From: Amaurobius ferox
Taxonomy: Eukaryota > Arthropoda > Arachnida > Araneae > Amaurobiidae
Length of the DNA: 64,000 nt
Assembly (NCBI GenBank): GCA_951213105.1
Contig: OX578146.1
Coordinates: 53,839,069 to 53,903,068, forward strand
Direction: 5' to 3'
Position numbers and translations under genes: made by a program. The notes under the pieces were generated by a model that did not search any database, was not told where the DNA came from, and was given only the letters and a program-made list of their open reading frames with translations. Each line of letters begins with the position of its first letter. Positions within the stretch are counted from its first letter, which is position 1. Positions 1-11,887 of the stretch are shown here, in pieces.

Positions 1-2876
1 AAAGATCCAGAAAGCTGCGCCGAATATGGTCACAGCAAGTTGAAACAGATGGAAAATCTATCCGCCCAGCATCCTTCCCATAACGCTTACTCTACCATTG
101 TGATCAGACCAGGCGCTAAATGTATACAACCTTCTAATTTACTAGGGAATTGCTTGACGGTTTAGAAATATTTTTCTGGAAAAAAAAAACACAATCTCTT
201 CTCCGAGGAGAAGTTCGACTCATATTTAACTCTCCTTCCAAATACTTTTTGTCATAATCAATTTATTTTCATTGTTATATATACTCCATTGTCATGTTTT
301 ATTTACCATTATCACCCTTTTAAATAATACACTCATTGTTACTTGCTTTTATTAATAGTTCGATACCATATATCTGGCGCAGCATATCCTCTTTGGATCT
401 TGTACCAAAAAATCCCTAACCAACCGAGAGGAAGAGAAGGCTTCTGGAAGGCATAAAAATATTTTTCAAAGAAACTCATTTTTTTCTTCCGGGGGTGGGG
501 GGCATAAATCGAAATTCTGGGTCTGTTAGGTACTGTCATCTATCTGGCTGTTACCATGAGTGTGCAACGACCCAGTTTTCCAGGGCACCACCGAGGGGCT
601 TCTGGAAGGGCTTTAAAGACACAAACACGTTGATAATTATTATATAGACTAGCAGACATGCCGGCATAATAAAGAAATAAAATTTCCGTGTTAAAAAATC
701 CAAAACATTTTAGCCTCGAATCTGCACCCTATTTAACAAGCCAGTCAAAAATTATATATATTCAAGAGATATAAAATTTGAAATATTTTAGCTTAAAATC
801 TACTTCCCATCAGACTTGATAAACCAGTTAAGATTTATAAAAATCCAGATGATATTGGTCGAAAACTAAAAGTGCTATAAACAGTTAGAATAGTACTTTG
901 AAAGTTTGGACACGAAACAAACGAGTCTGAAAAAATCGCATAAACTTATTGAACTTTACTGGAGTTTTATTTTAGAAGATGTTATTCACGCGAGAAACCG
1001 TTTCGGATCCATCGGACTAGAGCCACCGCCGATTTTTTTTTCAGTATTCCATATTTCATTGTAGGGCGTTAAAACAGGCTGACGAGTGGCATAATATGTA
1101 CGAAACTGGTACACAGATACTATCATCTGCAATATAAACCTAATATATCTTTTTGCCTTTAAACTATCCTTGCTGAAATTAAATATTTATTGCAACGAAT
1201 TATCATTATAATTTGGTCCGTGTCACTTGACTTTCGCGACAAATTTGGCAAACGTTGAAATTTTTGGAAAGTTTGGAATTGAAGACCAAAAGTCGATATT
1301 TCCTTGCGAAATCGTAGAAAAAGTACGGTAGCTGGAAGAAATATTAAGTCAAAATGTTTTCTGAAAAGAAATCAGTTTTTTTTAACCGAGATTTATATAT
1401 TAATTTTCCCAAACACTAGAACCATATTTAAGAAATTTTTTTGATAACAACCTAATATTAAACTTTATAAAAATCCTCTATTAACTCCAAATTATTCTAA
1501 TTCTAATATTTAAAATTCCTAATATTGCTAAAATTTGATAGCATTTCTGGGCTCCAAGAGAGTATATCACCAATAATAAATTCTTCAAAAATTTAAATAG
1601 TTGAAATTTTTAATGCTTTTCCTTATAATCTAAAGTTGTAAAGTTGCTGTCCTTGTAAGAGTATTACCACAGGCAACCACCGCAAGGTCATCGACAAAAG
1701 CCTGAAGATATGAAATATCATTGTTTAGTAACAGGATTTCATTAAAGTACAGATTCCAAAATATAAAATCTGATTAAAAAACTTCCATTATTGTTTCCAT
1801 TTTATTACCTCCCATACCAATTTAACCAGCATTCAGCTTTCTTTGTCGAAACAAAAGCGCCAAGTTTTCAGCAGTTTACTAGTGGTTCTCAGAAAATGAA
1901 GTTCTTTGTGACACGTAATCGGCTCCGTTCTCTCAGATTATCCATTTCCGGAATTAAAGTCCGATAACAGAAGCAAGACTAACGAATCTGAAGGGGATTA
2001 AAACTTTTCCTGCTCTTAATTGAATCTAAGCGCCGTCTCTAATTCGATCACCTTTCAGTAATGAAGGCTTTTGTAGCAATTAAATGGTAAAGTATAATCC
2101 AAGTAGAATTTTCACTTTATATAGAACTAGAATTTAAGCCAGTCAAAGACAGAGAAACTAACAGTCTAAGTTGCAACCTGTTCTAATAGTTTTTGATTAA
2201 ACATGCATGGTGATTAGCTTTGAAAATTGTCGGCTCACTCGAAAATTGGCATATTTAGGTTGTACCCTGTGGTCGGGTTTCAGTTTTTTGGGTCACTAGG
2301 TGAGGAGGGCTTGGGAAGGATTCTGAGAAATTTTATTCCACCCATTTTGTCCACTCCGGAGTAAAAATTGAAAATCCGGCCCCGTTAGATTCGGTTTTGC
2401 TTACCCCATCGATTACAAAAGGTTTGAGCATTGCATGTGGTAGAATTTCGTGGTGGGAATTCGCGGCACTGGATTACTTGCAGTAAATATGAAAGAAGAG
2501 GGTAGATTTTTACGAAGATGGTTTTATTTCAAATCACTATTTTCGCTGGTGCTAAAATAACCAAGAAAAAAATTGGAAATTGAAATAATTTTTCTGTGTG
2601 GATTTCATATTAGCATTAATTCTGCCATTTTAAGTCAAAATATTCATTTTCTCTTATTTATAGGACAGGTCCGAGGTAATTTCTCTCTGCTGCAAGTATT
2701 TGGACAGTACTTAGTTAAGCCGAAATGGATAACTTTATTCTTTTCCTAAAAGAGTATGGGAAAAATTATAACTGAAATATTTTCTCGTACTATTCACATG
2801 TACCAACAATATTTTAAAAGTATATTTTATATAAGAAATATTTCGTTTAATTGCTTATGTTCAGTTGCGATATCAT
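1..2876. repeat. 2.88-kb tandem unit U, copy 1
   Basis: The sequence at position 1 (aaagatccagaaagctgcgc) recurs at 2877, giving a period of 2,876 bp. The first ~1.7 kb is almost identical in the two copies; the rest is clearly more diverged. The unit is AT-rich and has no long reading frame. A 66-codon minus-strand frame (339-539) is present in both copies but matches no family I know and is probably incidental. It may be a satellite-like unit, duplicated intronic DNA or an unrecognised transposable element. Confidence 0.9.
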
Positions 2877-5810
2877 AAAGATCCAGAAAGCTGCGCCGAA
2901 TATGGTCACAGCAAGTTGAAACAGATGGAAAATCTATCCGCCCAGCATCCTTCCCATAACGCTTACTCTACCATTGTGATCAGACCAGGCGCTAAATGTA
3001 TACAACCTTCTAATTTACTAGGGAATTGCTTGACGGTTTAGAAATATTTTTCTGGAAAAAAAAAACACAATCTCTTCTCCGAGGAGAAGTTCGACTCATA
3101 TTTAACTCTCCTTCCAAATACTTTTTGTCATAATCAATTTATTTTCATTGTTATATATACTCCATTGTCATGTTTTATTTACCATTATCACCCTTTTAAA
3201 TAATACACTCATTGTTACTTGCTTTTATTAATAGTTCGATACCATATATCTGGCGCAGCATATCCTCTTTGGATCTTGTGCCAAAAAATCCCTAACCAAC
3301 CGAGAGGAAGAGAAGGCTTCTGGAAGGCATAAAAATATTTTTCAAAGAAACTCATTGTTTTCTTCCGGGGGTGGGGGGCATAAATCGAAATTCTGGGTCT
3401 GTTAGGTACTGTCATCTATCTGGCTGTTACCATGAGTGTGCAACGACCCAGTTTTCCAGGCCACCACCGAGGGGCTTCTGGAAGGGCTTTAAAGACACAA
3501 ACACGTTGATAATTATTATATAGACTAGCAGACATGCCGGCATAATAAAGAAATAAAATTTCCGTGTTAAAAAATCCAAAACATTTTAGCCTCGAATCTG
3601 CACCCTATTTAACAAGCCAGTCAAAAATTATATATATTCAAGAGATATAAAATTTGAAATATTTTAGCTTAAAATCTACTTCCCATCAGACTTGATAAAC
3701 CAGTTAAGATTTATAAAAATCCAGATGATATTGGTCGAAAACTAAAAGTGCTATAAACAGTTAGAATAGTACTTTGAAAGTTTGGACACGAAACAAACGA
3801 GTCTGAAAAAATCGCATAAACTTATTGAACTTTACTGGAGTTTTATTTTAGAAGATGTTATTCACGCGAGAAACCGTTTCGGATCCATCGGACTAGAGCC
3901 ACCGCCGATTTTTTTTTTCAGTATTCCATATTTCATTGTAGGGCGTTAAAACAGGCTGACGAGTGGCATAATATGTACGAAACTGGTACACAGATACTAT
4001 CATCTGCAATATAAACCTAATATATCTTTTTGCCTTTAAACTATCCTTGCTGAAATTAAATATTTATTGCAACGAATTATCATTATAATTTGGTCCGTGT
4101 CACTTGACTTTCGCGACAAATTTGGCAAACGTTGAAATTTTTGGAAAGTTTGGAATTGAAGACCAAAAGTCGATATTTCCTTGCGAAATCGTAGAAAAAG
4201 TACGGTAGCTGGAAGAAATATTAAGTCAAAATGTTTTCTGAAAAGAAATCAGTTTTTTTTAACCGAGATTTATATATTAATTTTCCCAAACACTAGAACC
4301 ATATTTAAGAAATTTTTTTGATAACAACCTAATATTAAACTTTATAAAAATCCTCTATTAACTCCAAATTATTCTAATTCTAATATTTAAAATTCCTAAT
4401 ATTGCTAAAATTTGATAGCATTTCTGGGCTCCAAGAGAGTATATCACCAATAATAAATTCTTCAAAAATTTAAATAGTTGAAATTTTTAATGCTTTTCCT
4501 TATAATCTAAAGTTGTAAAGTTGCTGTCCTTGTAAGAGTATTACCACAGGCAACCACCGCAAGGTTATCGACAAAAGCCTGAAGATATAAAATATCATTG
4601 TTTAGTAGCAGGATTTCGTTAAAGTACAGATTCCAAAATATACAATCTGATTAAAAAACTTTCATTACTGTTTCCATTTTATTTCCCCCCATACCAATTT
4701 AACCAGCATTCACTTTTGTTTGTCGAAACAAAAGCGCCAAGTTTACAGCAGTTTACTAGTGGATCTCAGAAAATGAAGTTCATTGTGACACGTAATCGGC
4801 TCTATTCTCTCCGATTATCCATTTCCGGAATTAAAGTCCGATAACAGAAGCAAGACTAACGAATCTGAAGGGGATTAAAACTTTTCCCGCTCTTAATTGA
4901 ATCTAAAGCGCCGACTCTAATTCGATCACCTTTCAGTAATGAAGGCTATTGTAGCAATTAAATGGTAAAATATAGCACACACAGAAGTTCCGCTTTTATA
5001 TAGAACTAGAATTTAATCCTATCAAAGACATGGACACTTAACGCCTTAAACAAAGTAAGTTGCAATATTTTTGAATAATTTTCGTTTAAAAATGTATAGA
5101 TATTAGCTTTGAAAATAGAATCGAAAATTGGCACAGTTAGGTTCTACACTGTGGTCGGGTTTTAACCTTCAGGGTCACTAGGTGGGGAGGGCTTGGGAAG
5201 GATTCCGAGAAATTTTATACTCCCATTTTATCCACTCCGGAGTAGAAATTGAAAATCCAGCTCCGTTAGGTTCGGTTTGATTTACGCCGTCAAGTATAAA
5301 AGGTTTGAACATTGCTTGTTGTAGAATTTCGTGGTGGGAATTCGTGGCATCGGATTACTGTTCATTTGCAGTAAATATGAAAGAGGGTAGACTTTTAATA
5401 AAATGGTTTCATTTGAAATCACTTTTTTTGCAGGTGGTAAAATAATCAAGAAAAAATACCGAAATTAATTGAAATAATGTTTCGGTGAGGATTTTATATT
5501 AGAATTAATTCTGCCATTTTAAGTCAAAATTTTATTTTCTCTTATTTATAGGACAGGTTCGAGGTAATTTCTCTCTGTTGAAGTATTTGGACACTACTTA
5601 GTTATGCTCAAAGTGGATAACTTTGTGCTTAACTAAGTAGAGATACTTCCTATAGATACTCTTTCCTATAGAGTACTTGAAAAATTAAAAGTGAAACATT
5701 TTTGTGTACTATCCACATGCACCAATAATATTTTAAAAATATATTATATATAATAAAGATTTCGTTAAATATTTACCTTTGCTCTTGGGGTAGTAAAAAT
5801 CCAGATAGGT
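2877..5810. repeat. 2.88-kb tandem unit U, copy 2
   Basis: Direct repeat of 1-2876. From 2877 to about 4600 only scattered single-base differences are seen. From about 4600 on there are many substitutions and small indels, including an insertion near 5630-5660 in which a short motif (tagagatact / tatagagtac) is repeated. The copy ends where a small inverted-repeat insertion begins. Confidence 0.88.
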
Positions 5811-5814
5811 GCTC

Positions 5815-6048
5815 CCAGAGATCGAGATAACTCCTCTACACGCGTATTTCTCGCTTTAAAATAAGCAAATACGCTTTATAAATTAAGTCATCCGTGTTTT
5901 TACGCACCGATTTTGTAAACAAAATAATTGTCTTTTGAAGGTAATTGTACATTTGCTAAAAATAACTCCTCTGGAAAGCAAAATACTCCTTCAAATCAAG
6001 TCAGGGAGTATTTTTATTCTTCTGGAAAAATTCTAGCTCGATCTCTGG
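5815..6048. mobile_element. Short inverted-repeat insertion (MITE-like), 234 bp
   Basis: The segment starts CCAGAGATCGAG and ends with its exact inverse CTCGATCTCTGG, a 12-bp perfect terminal inverted repeat. It interrupts unit U just before the point where copy 3 resumes (ctgcgccgaat). No coding capacity. The target duplication is not clean, so the superfamily is left open. Confidence 0.6.
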
Positions 6049-6434
6049 CTGCGCCGAATGCGATCACAGCTAGTTGAAATAGACTGAAAATATATCCGCA
6101 CAGTATCTTTTCTAAGACGCATACTCTACCATTGTGATCAGAGCTGATACTATATGTATATAACCCTCTAATTTATTAGGGGGTTGCTTGACGTTTTAGA
6201 AATACTTTTCGGGGGAAAAAAGGAAAAAAAAAACACTCCGAGGGGAAGATTAACTTGTTCTTCTTATTTAACTCTCTATAAACTTTTTGTCATAATCATT
6301 TTATTTCCATTGTTATATATATTCCATTTTCATGTTTTATTTACATATTATCATCCTTTTATAGGATACTCTCATTGTTACTTGCTTTTATTTATAGTTC
6401 TGTACCATATGTCTGGCACAGCATATCCTCTTTG
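6049..6434. repeat. Unit U, copy 3, first fragment
   Basis: This is a diverged copy of the start of unit U, alignable to 14-400 of copy 1 (the lines around ctgcgccgaat, ctctaccattgtgatcag and gcatatcctctttg). It stops exactly at the left end of the hAT-type element and resumes at 8950. Confidence 0.85.
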
Positions 6435-6494
6435 CAGTGGCGGCTCGTGAGCGACATGTAGAGGGGGGCGCTCATCTATGTATTTATGCCTATA

Positions 6495-6506
6495 TATATG
6501 TTAGTA

Positions 6507-6538
<32 letters not shown>

Positions 6539-6600
6539 TATATATATATTATATATATATGTATATATAAAGCATATGTATATACATATACGTATTTTGG
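6495..6600. repeat. (TA)n-rich microsatellite inside the hAT element
   Basis: Alternating TA/TATG tract. The tyrosine/isoleucine-rich frames predicted over it on both strands are translations of the microsatellite, not genes. Confidence 0.9.
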
Positions 6601-6734
6601 GCATAGCAACGGGAGTATTAAAAATATAAACGACGGATGTATTAAGTAAAATAACGTACCTCCCACCTGCTCGCTCGTTCATAAAAAGCCTGGACACATG
6701 GAACGTATCTTTCCCAGTGAAAAACATTACATAG

Positions 6735-7870
6735 TCCTAATTTAAGTAAAATTGTAGGGGCTAGTTAAACTAAAAGTTATGCCCAGGGAGTTGACTAAAA
6801 AATATGCATATTCTGGCGATACGTACTGATGGTTCAGACACTATAGCCACCCGTAAAATCAAAATCGGTGGATTAGGAGGCGAGATAGAAAATGGGGGGG
6901 GGGGGTAACCAAAGTAAGAGTTATTGCTAGCTCGGAGATTTGTCATATTAAAGTTGCATATCCAGGTGACATGCACAAATGGTAGAGAAACTCACTACAG
7001 CGATAAGCCGAACCAAAATCGCTCAATTAGAAGCAGATATGTAAAATTCTGGGGACTAGTTAAACTAAAAGTTATACCCAGGGGTTGACACAAAAATATG
7101 TGTATCCAATTGAAATGTACAAATGTTGCTCAGACTATATAGTCACCAGCAGAATCAAAATCGCTCAATTAGAAATTGAAATGTAAAATTATGGGGACTA
7201 GTTAAACTAAAAGTTAAGCCCAGGGGTTGACGCAAAAAACGTATGTATATTATATCCATCAAATATGTATATCAAGTTAATATGTACATGTGGGTCAGAG
7301 ACTATAGCCACCATCTGAATCAAAATCGCTTTATTAGGAGTCGAGATGGATAAGTGTGTGTGTGTGTGTGTGTGGGGGGGGGTGCTATTTGAAGTAAAAG
7401 TTACGCTCAAAGATTTATCACTATAAAGATGCAGATCCAGGTGACATGTGCTAATGGTGCAGAGACTATAGCCATCAGTAAAATCAAAATCGCTCAATTA
7501 AGAGGTGAGATGGGAAATTGGAGGGGGGGGGGCGTAACTGAAGTAAAAGTTAATCTCAGGGATTTCTCACAAAGATGCATATCCAGGTGACATGTACAAA
7601 TGGTGCAGAGGCTATAGCCACTAGCAGAACCAAAATCTCTCAGTTAGGAAACGAGATGTAAAATTGAGGGAGCTATGCTAAAAGTTACGTCCAGGGGCTT
7701 GGCAGAAAATATATATTCAGGTGACACGTATAGATGGTGCAGAGACTATAACCATGATTAGAATCAAACTCGCTGAATTAGAAGGCGAGATAAGAAATTT
7801 GGGGCCTACTTCAATTTAAATATAAGCCTAGGGCCAATATTATAAGTCTAGAGCCAATTTGGAGGCTACC
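6735..7870. repeat. Degenerate 140-190-bp tandem array inside the hAT element
   Basis: About seven to eight units share the core order actaaaagttacgcccaggg, atatccaggtgacatgtac, agagactatagccac and aatcaaaatcgctcaattag. Unit starts are near 6750, 6900, 7050, 7195, 7385, 7535 and 7670. Units differ by substitutions and by G-runs and a (GT)n tract at 7357-7372. A hAT element with an internal satellite is plausible as a non-autonomous derivative. Confidence 0.85.
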
Positions 7871-8949
7871 AATATAGTCGCCAGCGGTCGGGTCAAAATT
7901 TCCAGAAAAACGACGTCAGATAAAAGGATCATGTTGAAAATTTAATTTTTAAGTTTTTTAACAAATACTTAGAATTTCTTTAATTTTTTGGCATTTTTTA
8001 ATGTTAAATAGCTGAAAAAGTAAGACAGCTGGGTAAGTCAACTCAAACTAAATGTCCGAAACAACACATTTATGAAAGTGTCACTAAAAATAGTCTGTAT
8101 GTCACAATGTGCCAAAAATTGGAAACTCGTGACGTTTAAAGAATTATTTTGAAGTCAAACATATTGTAATTCGTCACCAGCAGATCAACCAGAGCATAGA
8201 AATAAATCCCCTCCGGAAGAACAGAACAACAGACAAACTACATCAGAAATGACGAAATGCGAAACAACTTCAATAATTAAGACAGCTGGGTGGGACAAAC
8301 GATCCCTCAAACTGAGTGTTCTAAACAAGCCACTTTATTCACGATGGCCAGAAACCCCTAAAATATCATAACCCCCCCCCCTTCCCTCTCTCATTTGTTC
8401 AAATGTTTATTTAAACTTCCAAATTTATAACAAAGACGAGAATGAGAACAAATACATTCTTAAATGTAGAAAATTGAAGCCAAATAAGCGAAACTGAGCC
8501 AATTTGAGAAGTCCCTCTTCATGTTTTTCTACTCTTCTGTTTCTTTTTGGCTGGGGCGCGCTCAGTCCCGCGACACAATCTACTAGTAAATCTGCAATGT
8601 CTGGTTTTTTTTCACGCCAAATTTCTAATATTGCTCCTATACCATTCTTTCACTCAGGAGATGCCGATTTTAGGGACGCGGCTTTAAAAATATCCCTGTA
8701 TTTCCCCCTATGTGTTGAAAATTCTGTGCAATATAGCTTTCGTGAGTCGACTTTCTCCGAAGAAAGGTGTAGTGCTGCCATCTAGTGGCATTTTCATAAC
8801 TTATTTTTAATAATTCTCGATTTAATTGAACCAAAAATTCAGATTTTTTTCAATAGAAATTGTAATAAATCTGTATAATGAAAAACATTATTTGGGGTGT
8901 TTACTCAATGGTGTCGCGCGTACTCGCGGCCCCCCAATGGCCGCCACTG

Positions 8950-9466
8950 CCTCGTTGGATCTTGCTCCAAAAAACCCCTAACCAACCGAGAGGAAGATAA
9001 AAAATCCGGCTACGGTAGATTGTGTCAGATTGCCATTAGTCTGTAAAGACACAGCCTTCTAGGTCACTAGAGGGGCTTCTGAAGAGCATGAAAATACTTT
9101 TCAAAGAAACTCATTTTTTTCTTCCCGAGGGGGGATCATAAATCAAAATTCTGGGTTTGTTAGGTACTGTCCTCAGGCTGTTACTATAAGTGTGCAAAGA
9201 CTCAGTCTTCCAGGCCACAGAGGGACTTCTGGAAGGTCTGTAAAGACACAAACACATTAGACAATTATTATATAGACTAGCAGACATACCGGTATAATAA
9301 GGAAAGAAAATTTCCGTGTCACAAAATCCGAAGCATTTTAGCCTCGAATCTGCTCCCAACTTCACAAACCAGTCAATTACAGCAGTTATCATCTAAGTTC
9401 TATCTATAGCCAATATTGGGAGAAAAATTAAGTAATATGAAAATTTTTAGATGAAAAATGTAAAAA
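8950..9466. repeat. Unit U, copy 3, second fragment
   Basis: Unit U resumes (ggatcttgctccaaaaaacc, compare 395-415 of copy 1) and runs to the left end of an H1 element. It includes the segments matching 480-740 of copy 1. The 93-codon minus-strand frame at 9111-9392 is an elongated relative of the frame at 339-539 and is not supported as a gene. Confidence 0.8.
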
Positions 9467-10361
9467 TCTGATGTGGGCAGCACATGACTTTCCTTTTATA
9501 ATGCAATGAATTTACTACTTTTACAGTAAAAAAAATTGATTATTTTTATAGTAGATATTTATATTCTTTCCAAGATATTGAATTTTCGTCAATGAGTCGG
9601 CATTTTCATTGATTTAGCGTCATTTTTATCCATTTGGCGAGTTTTTCGTTAATTTAGCACCATTTAAAAAAGTCGCCAAGTTGGCGACTTTTCACCAAAT
9701 TTGTCGCCAAAATCTCGCCAAGCGTTATGGATGGAGAAATAAGTTATTCTTACAACAGATAAATGACTATGATAAATACTCAAAGTATCTTTTTTCATGA
9801 ATGGAATGAGCTAGATCCACGAGAATGATGTCACCCAATTTATCGCATGGTATTACATATGAAAAGTGAACATGTTTCTCAATAGGAAATATTCCTTTAT
9901 TACTTTATATGATTTTTTAATAATTTTTTTGGAAAATGTGGAATATCTCGAGAACGGTTCATATTAGCGTTATAAAATTTATGTCAATCATTTTCTAATG
10001 AAAAATTACATAAGAAATGCCTATTTGCGTAACTTTATTAGAGGTTCTGATTTTTTGACGATTTTTTCAAAATTTCACTTGAAAATTTTGGTGGGTTCTG
10101 AACATTTGATTGCGTATAAAAACAATAGGCTTCCAGTGTTTATGGATTGTAATTTCTGTACTAAATTTCGTTCGAATCGGTCCATTCGTTCGTCAGTTAG
10201 CGCCTCCACAAACTTACTGACACACAGACATCACTTCAAAAATGTTCGATTCGTGATCAGGGATGCTTGAAACGTGCTCTCCTGTCGAAAACTCGAATTC
10301 GAATTTCCGACCCCGTCACAATACTTTCCTTATACATTATTGTATATAAGGAAAGTAAAAA
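9467..10361 (+). mobile_element. Hairpin-ended family H1 (subtype a), complete copy
   Basis: Starts TCTGATGTGGGCAGCACAT, in which ATGTG and CACAT can pair, followed by GACTTTCC. Ends with a hairpin whose arms are ACTTTCCTTATACA and TGTATATAAGGAAAGT, then an A-run. The interior contains GTCGCCAAGTTGGCGAC near 9675 and a short CA/CAGA microsatellite (~10215). No protein is encoded. The layout resembles non-autonomous Helentron/Helitron2 elements (3'-terminal hairpin, microsatellite, asymmetric end repeats); that class is inferred. Confidence 0.75.
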
Positions 10362-11160
10362 GAGCTGGAAATTGGAATTCCCAGTAAACTAACTCCTTTT
10401 CCATTCTCTTCCAGAATTTGATGCTGAACCCAAATCAGTGATCATCTGAGCTGTATCTTTAAAAAATCCGATGCTTCAAGGAAAGCTTTTAGTAAAAACA
10501 ATATCGCAACATTGCTGCCACATTTAACACAATTATTTTATATCTGTTGGGCATAATTTCAAATATTGTCATTTAATGTGTTATTTTGTGCGATCAAACT
10601 CATTAATGTATTACGGAACATATTAAGACCAACGAATATGAGTCTGTGGGGGGAGTCACGTGCTGGTCATATTAGCTCTTCAATTCCAATTTAAAACACA
10701 ACTATTTAACCTTTTGTTTCCCCTATTCCAATTTGCCCAGCATTCACTTTTAATTATCGAAACAAATATACGAGGTTTCTAGCAGTGTACTAGATGATCT
10801 GAGTAAATTGAACTCATTATGAAAGCACTCGGCTCGATTCGTTCCGATCATCTATTTCCCGAATTCTTATAATTGAAGCTGGACCAACGAATGTGATGGG
10901 ATAAAACTTACTCGCTCTAAATGGATTCAAGATCCGTCTTGTTATTCCACAACTTTGATCGTAATGAAAGCTTTCATATCAATTAATAGGAAAACGGAAT
11001 TTTACGCAGTATCTTTTGAATTTTCGGACGTAGTTTTAGGATACAAGGTGGATGCCCATGAATGCATTTAAAGTAACAATAAATGTTAAACTGAATGCAA
11101 ATATTAATTTTCTAACTGTTAAGTAAAGTCCTAAAACAATGAAATAGCAATCAAATGCTA
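10362..11160. repeat. Unit U, copy 3, third fragment
   Basis: The part at 10720-10985 aligns with 1810-2060 of copy 1 (shared blocks: ccagcattcacttt, cgaaacaaa, agtttactag, ggggattaaaact, aattgaatc). The beginning (10390-10500) resembles a short repeat also seen at 53.25-53.65 kb. Diverged and without coding signal. Confidence 0.65.
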
Positions 11161-11229
11161 GACGAGCTAGCTGACAAACACGAAATTAACACTTCCTCGC
11201 AGTTTCGCACGCAACCACGCGGGAATAAA

Positions 11230-11494
11230 CTGAATACATACATATCTAAGCGAAAAAACGTACGTAGCTGAATACGTGCACATCCACGCGAGAATACACA
11301 CACATCCACGCGAGATTACGTACATAGCTGAATACGTACACAGACTGCGCGAGAATACGTACATACCTGAATACGTACACAGGCTGCACAAGAACACGTA
11401 TATAGTTGCGTGAGAATACATACATAGTTGAATAAGTACATATGCTGCGCAAGAACACGTAAATAGTTGAATACGTACACAGGTTATGCGACAG
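11230..11494. repeat. Minisatellite, left part (GCGCGAGAATACGTACA type)
   Basis: Tandem degenerate units of about 40 bp with the core gcgcgagaatacgtacata, then gctgaatacgtacacagg. The array is interrupted by two SINEs and continues at 12277. The 129- and 70-codon minus-strand frames here are repeat translations (repeating YVFSR / TYSAMYVF). Confidence 0.9.
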
Positions 11495-11611
11495 GCCAAC
11501 GGCCGTACCGTGCTGAAAACACCGGTTCTCGTTAGATCACCGAAGTCAAGCAGCATCGGGCGCGGTTAGTACTTGGTGGGTGACCACCTCGGAACGCCGC
11601 GTGCTGTTGGC
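11495..11611 (+). ncRNA. 5S rRNA-derived SINE head (not a functional 5S gene)
   Basis: It can be followed as eukaryotic 5S from gccaacggcc to gctgttggc, including caccggttctcgt, the internal promoter region and gggtgaccacct. It runs directly into SINE sequence without a T-run terminator and lies between target duplications, so I call it a retrotransposed SINE head. Confidence 0.88.
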
Positions 11612-11876
11612 CATCTCGGGTGCGGTATCCCCGTGGTTTGCGCGCTAGATTTGCACGCTGCCACAAATGCCGCCGTGTTCATGCGGAGTACGATCACGTT
11701 AAACATGTGGGTCCGTAAGTCCTTCCGAGAGGTTGGTGGTAGGGGAAGGAGGGTACGGTCCCTGTGGATGCCTCCCCCACTGGGTTCCGGTCTAAATTGG
11801 GTGGCACTTCCCGGCCGTCCATACAGTTACCTTACACCTTTCTGGTAGGTCGGACGGTCTGGGTCTCAACAACAAC
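11495..11876 (+). mobile_element. 5S-headed SINE, copy A (5S + tRNA stump + common tail)
   Basis: Three modules in order. (1) 11495-11611, a nearly complete 5S rRNA sequence including the A-box region (gaagtcaagcagcatcgggc) and a C-box region that has lost one G. (2) A tRNA-like stump with an A-box-like stretch but no B box. (3) A ~230-bp tail shared with the tRNA-headed SINE at 33.5 kb, ending (CAA)n. The sequence aggttatgcga precedes it and recurs at 11877. The 91-codon frame at 11573-11848 is a translation of SINE sequence. Confidence 0.9.
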
Positions 11877-11887
11877 AGGTTATGCGA

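Larger units (their letters stand above)
6435..8949. mobile_element. Non-autonomous hAT-type DNA transposon
   Basis: Comparison with unit U shows a 2.5-kb insertion. The termini are CAGTGGCGGC on the left and GCCGCCACTG on the right. The flanks are cctctttg (6427-6434) and cctcgttg (8950-8957), an 8-bp target duplication with one mismatch. An 8-bp duplication with CAGNGGCGGC ends is typical of hAT elements. No transposase frame is visible. The interior holds a (TA)n tract and a degenerate tandem array. The 93-codon frame at 8504-8785 is probably incidental. Confidence 0.85.

Noticed and set aside
11167..11556. 129-codon minus-strand frame as a Tyr/Ser-rich protein
   Set aside because: It is a translation of the minisatellite running into a SINE; repeated YVFSR/TYSAMYVF pattern follows the DNA period.
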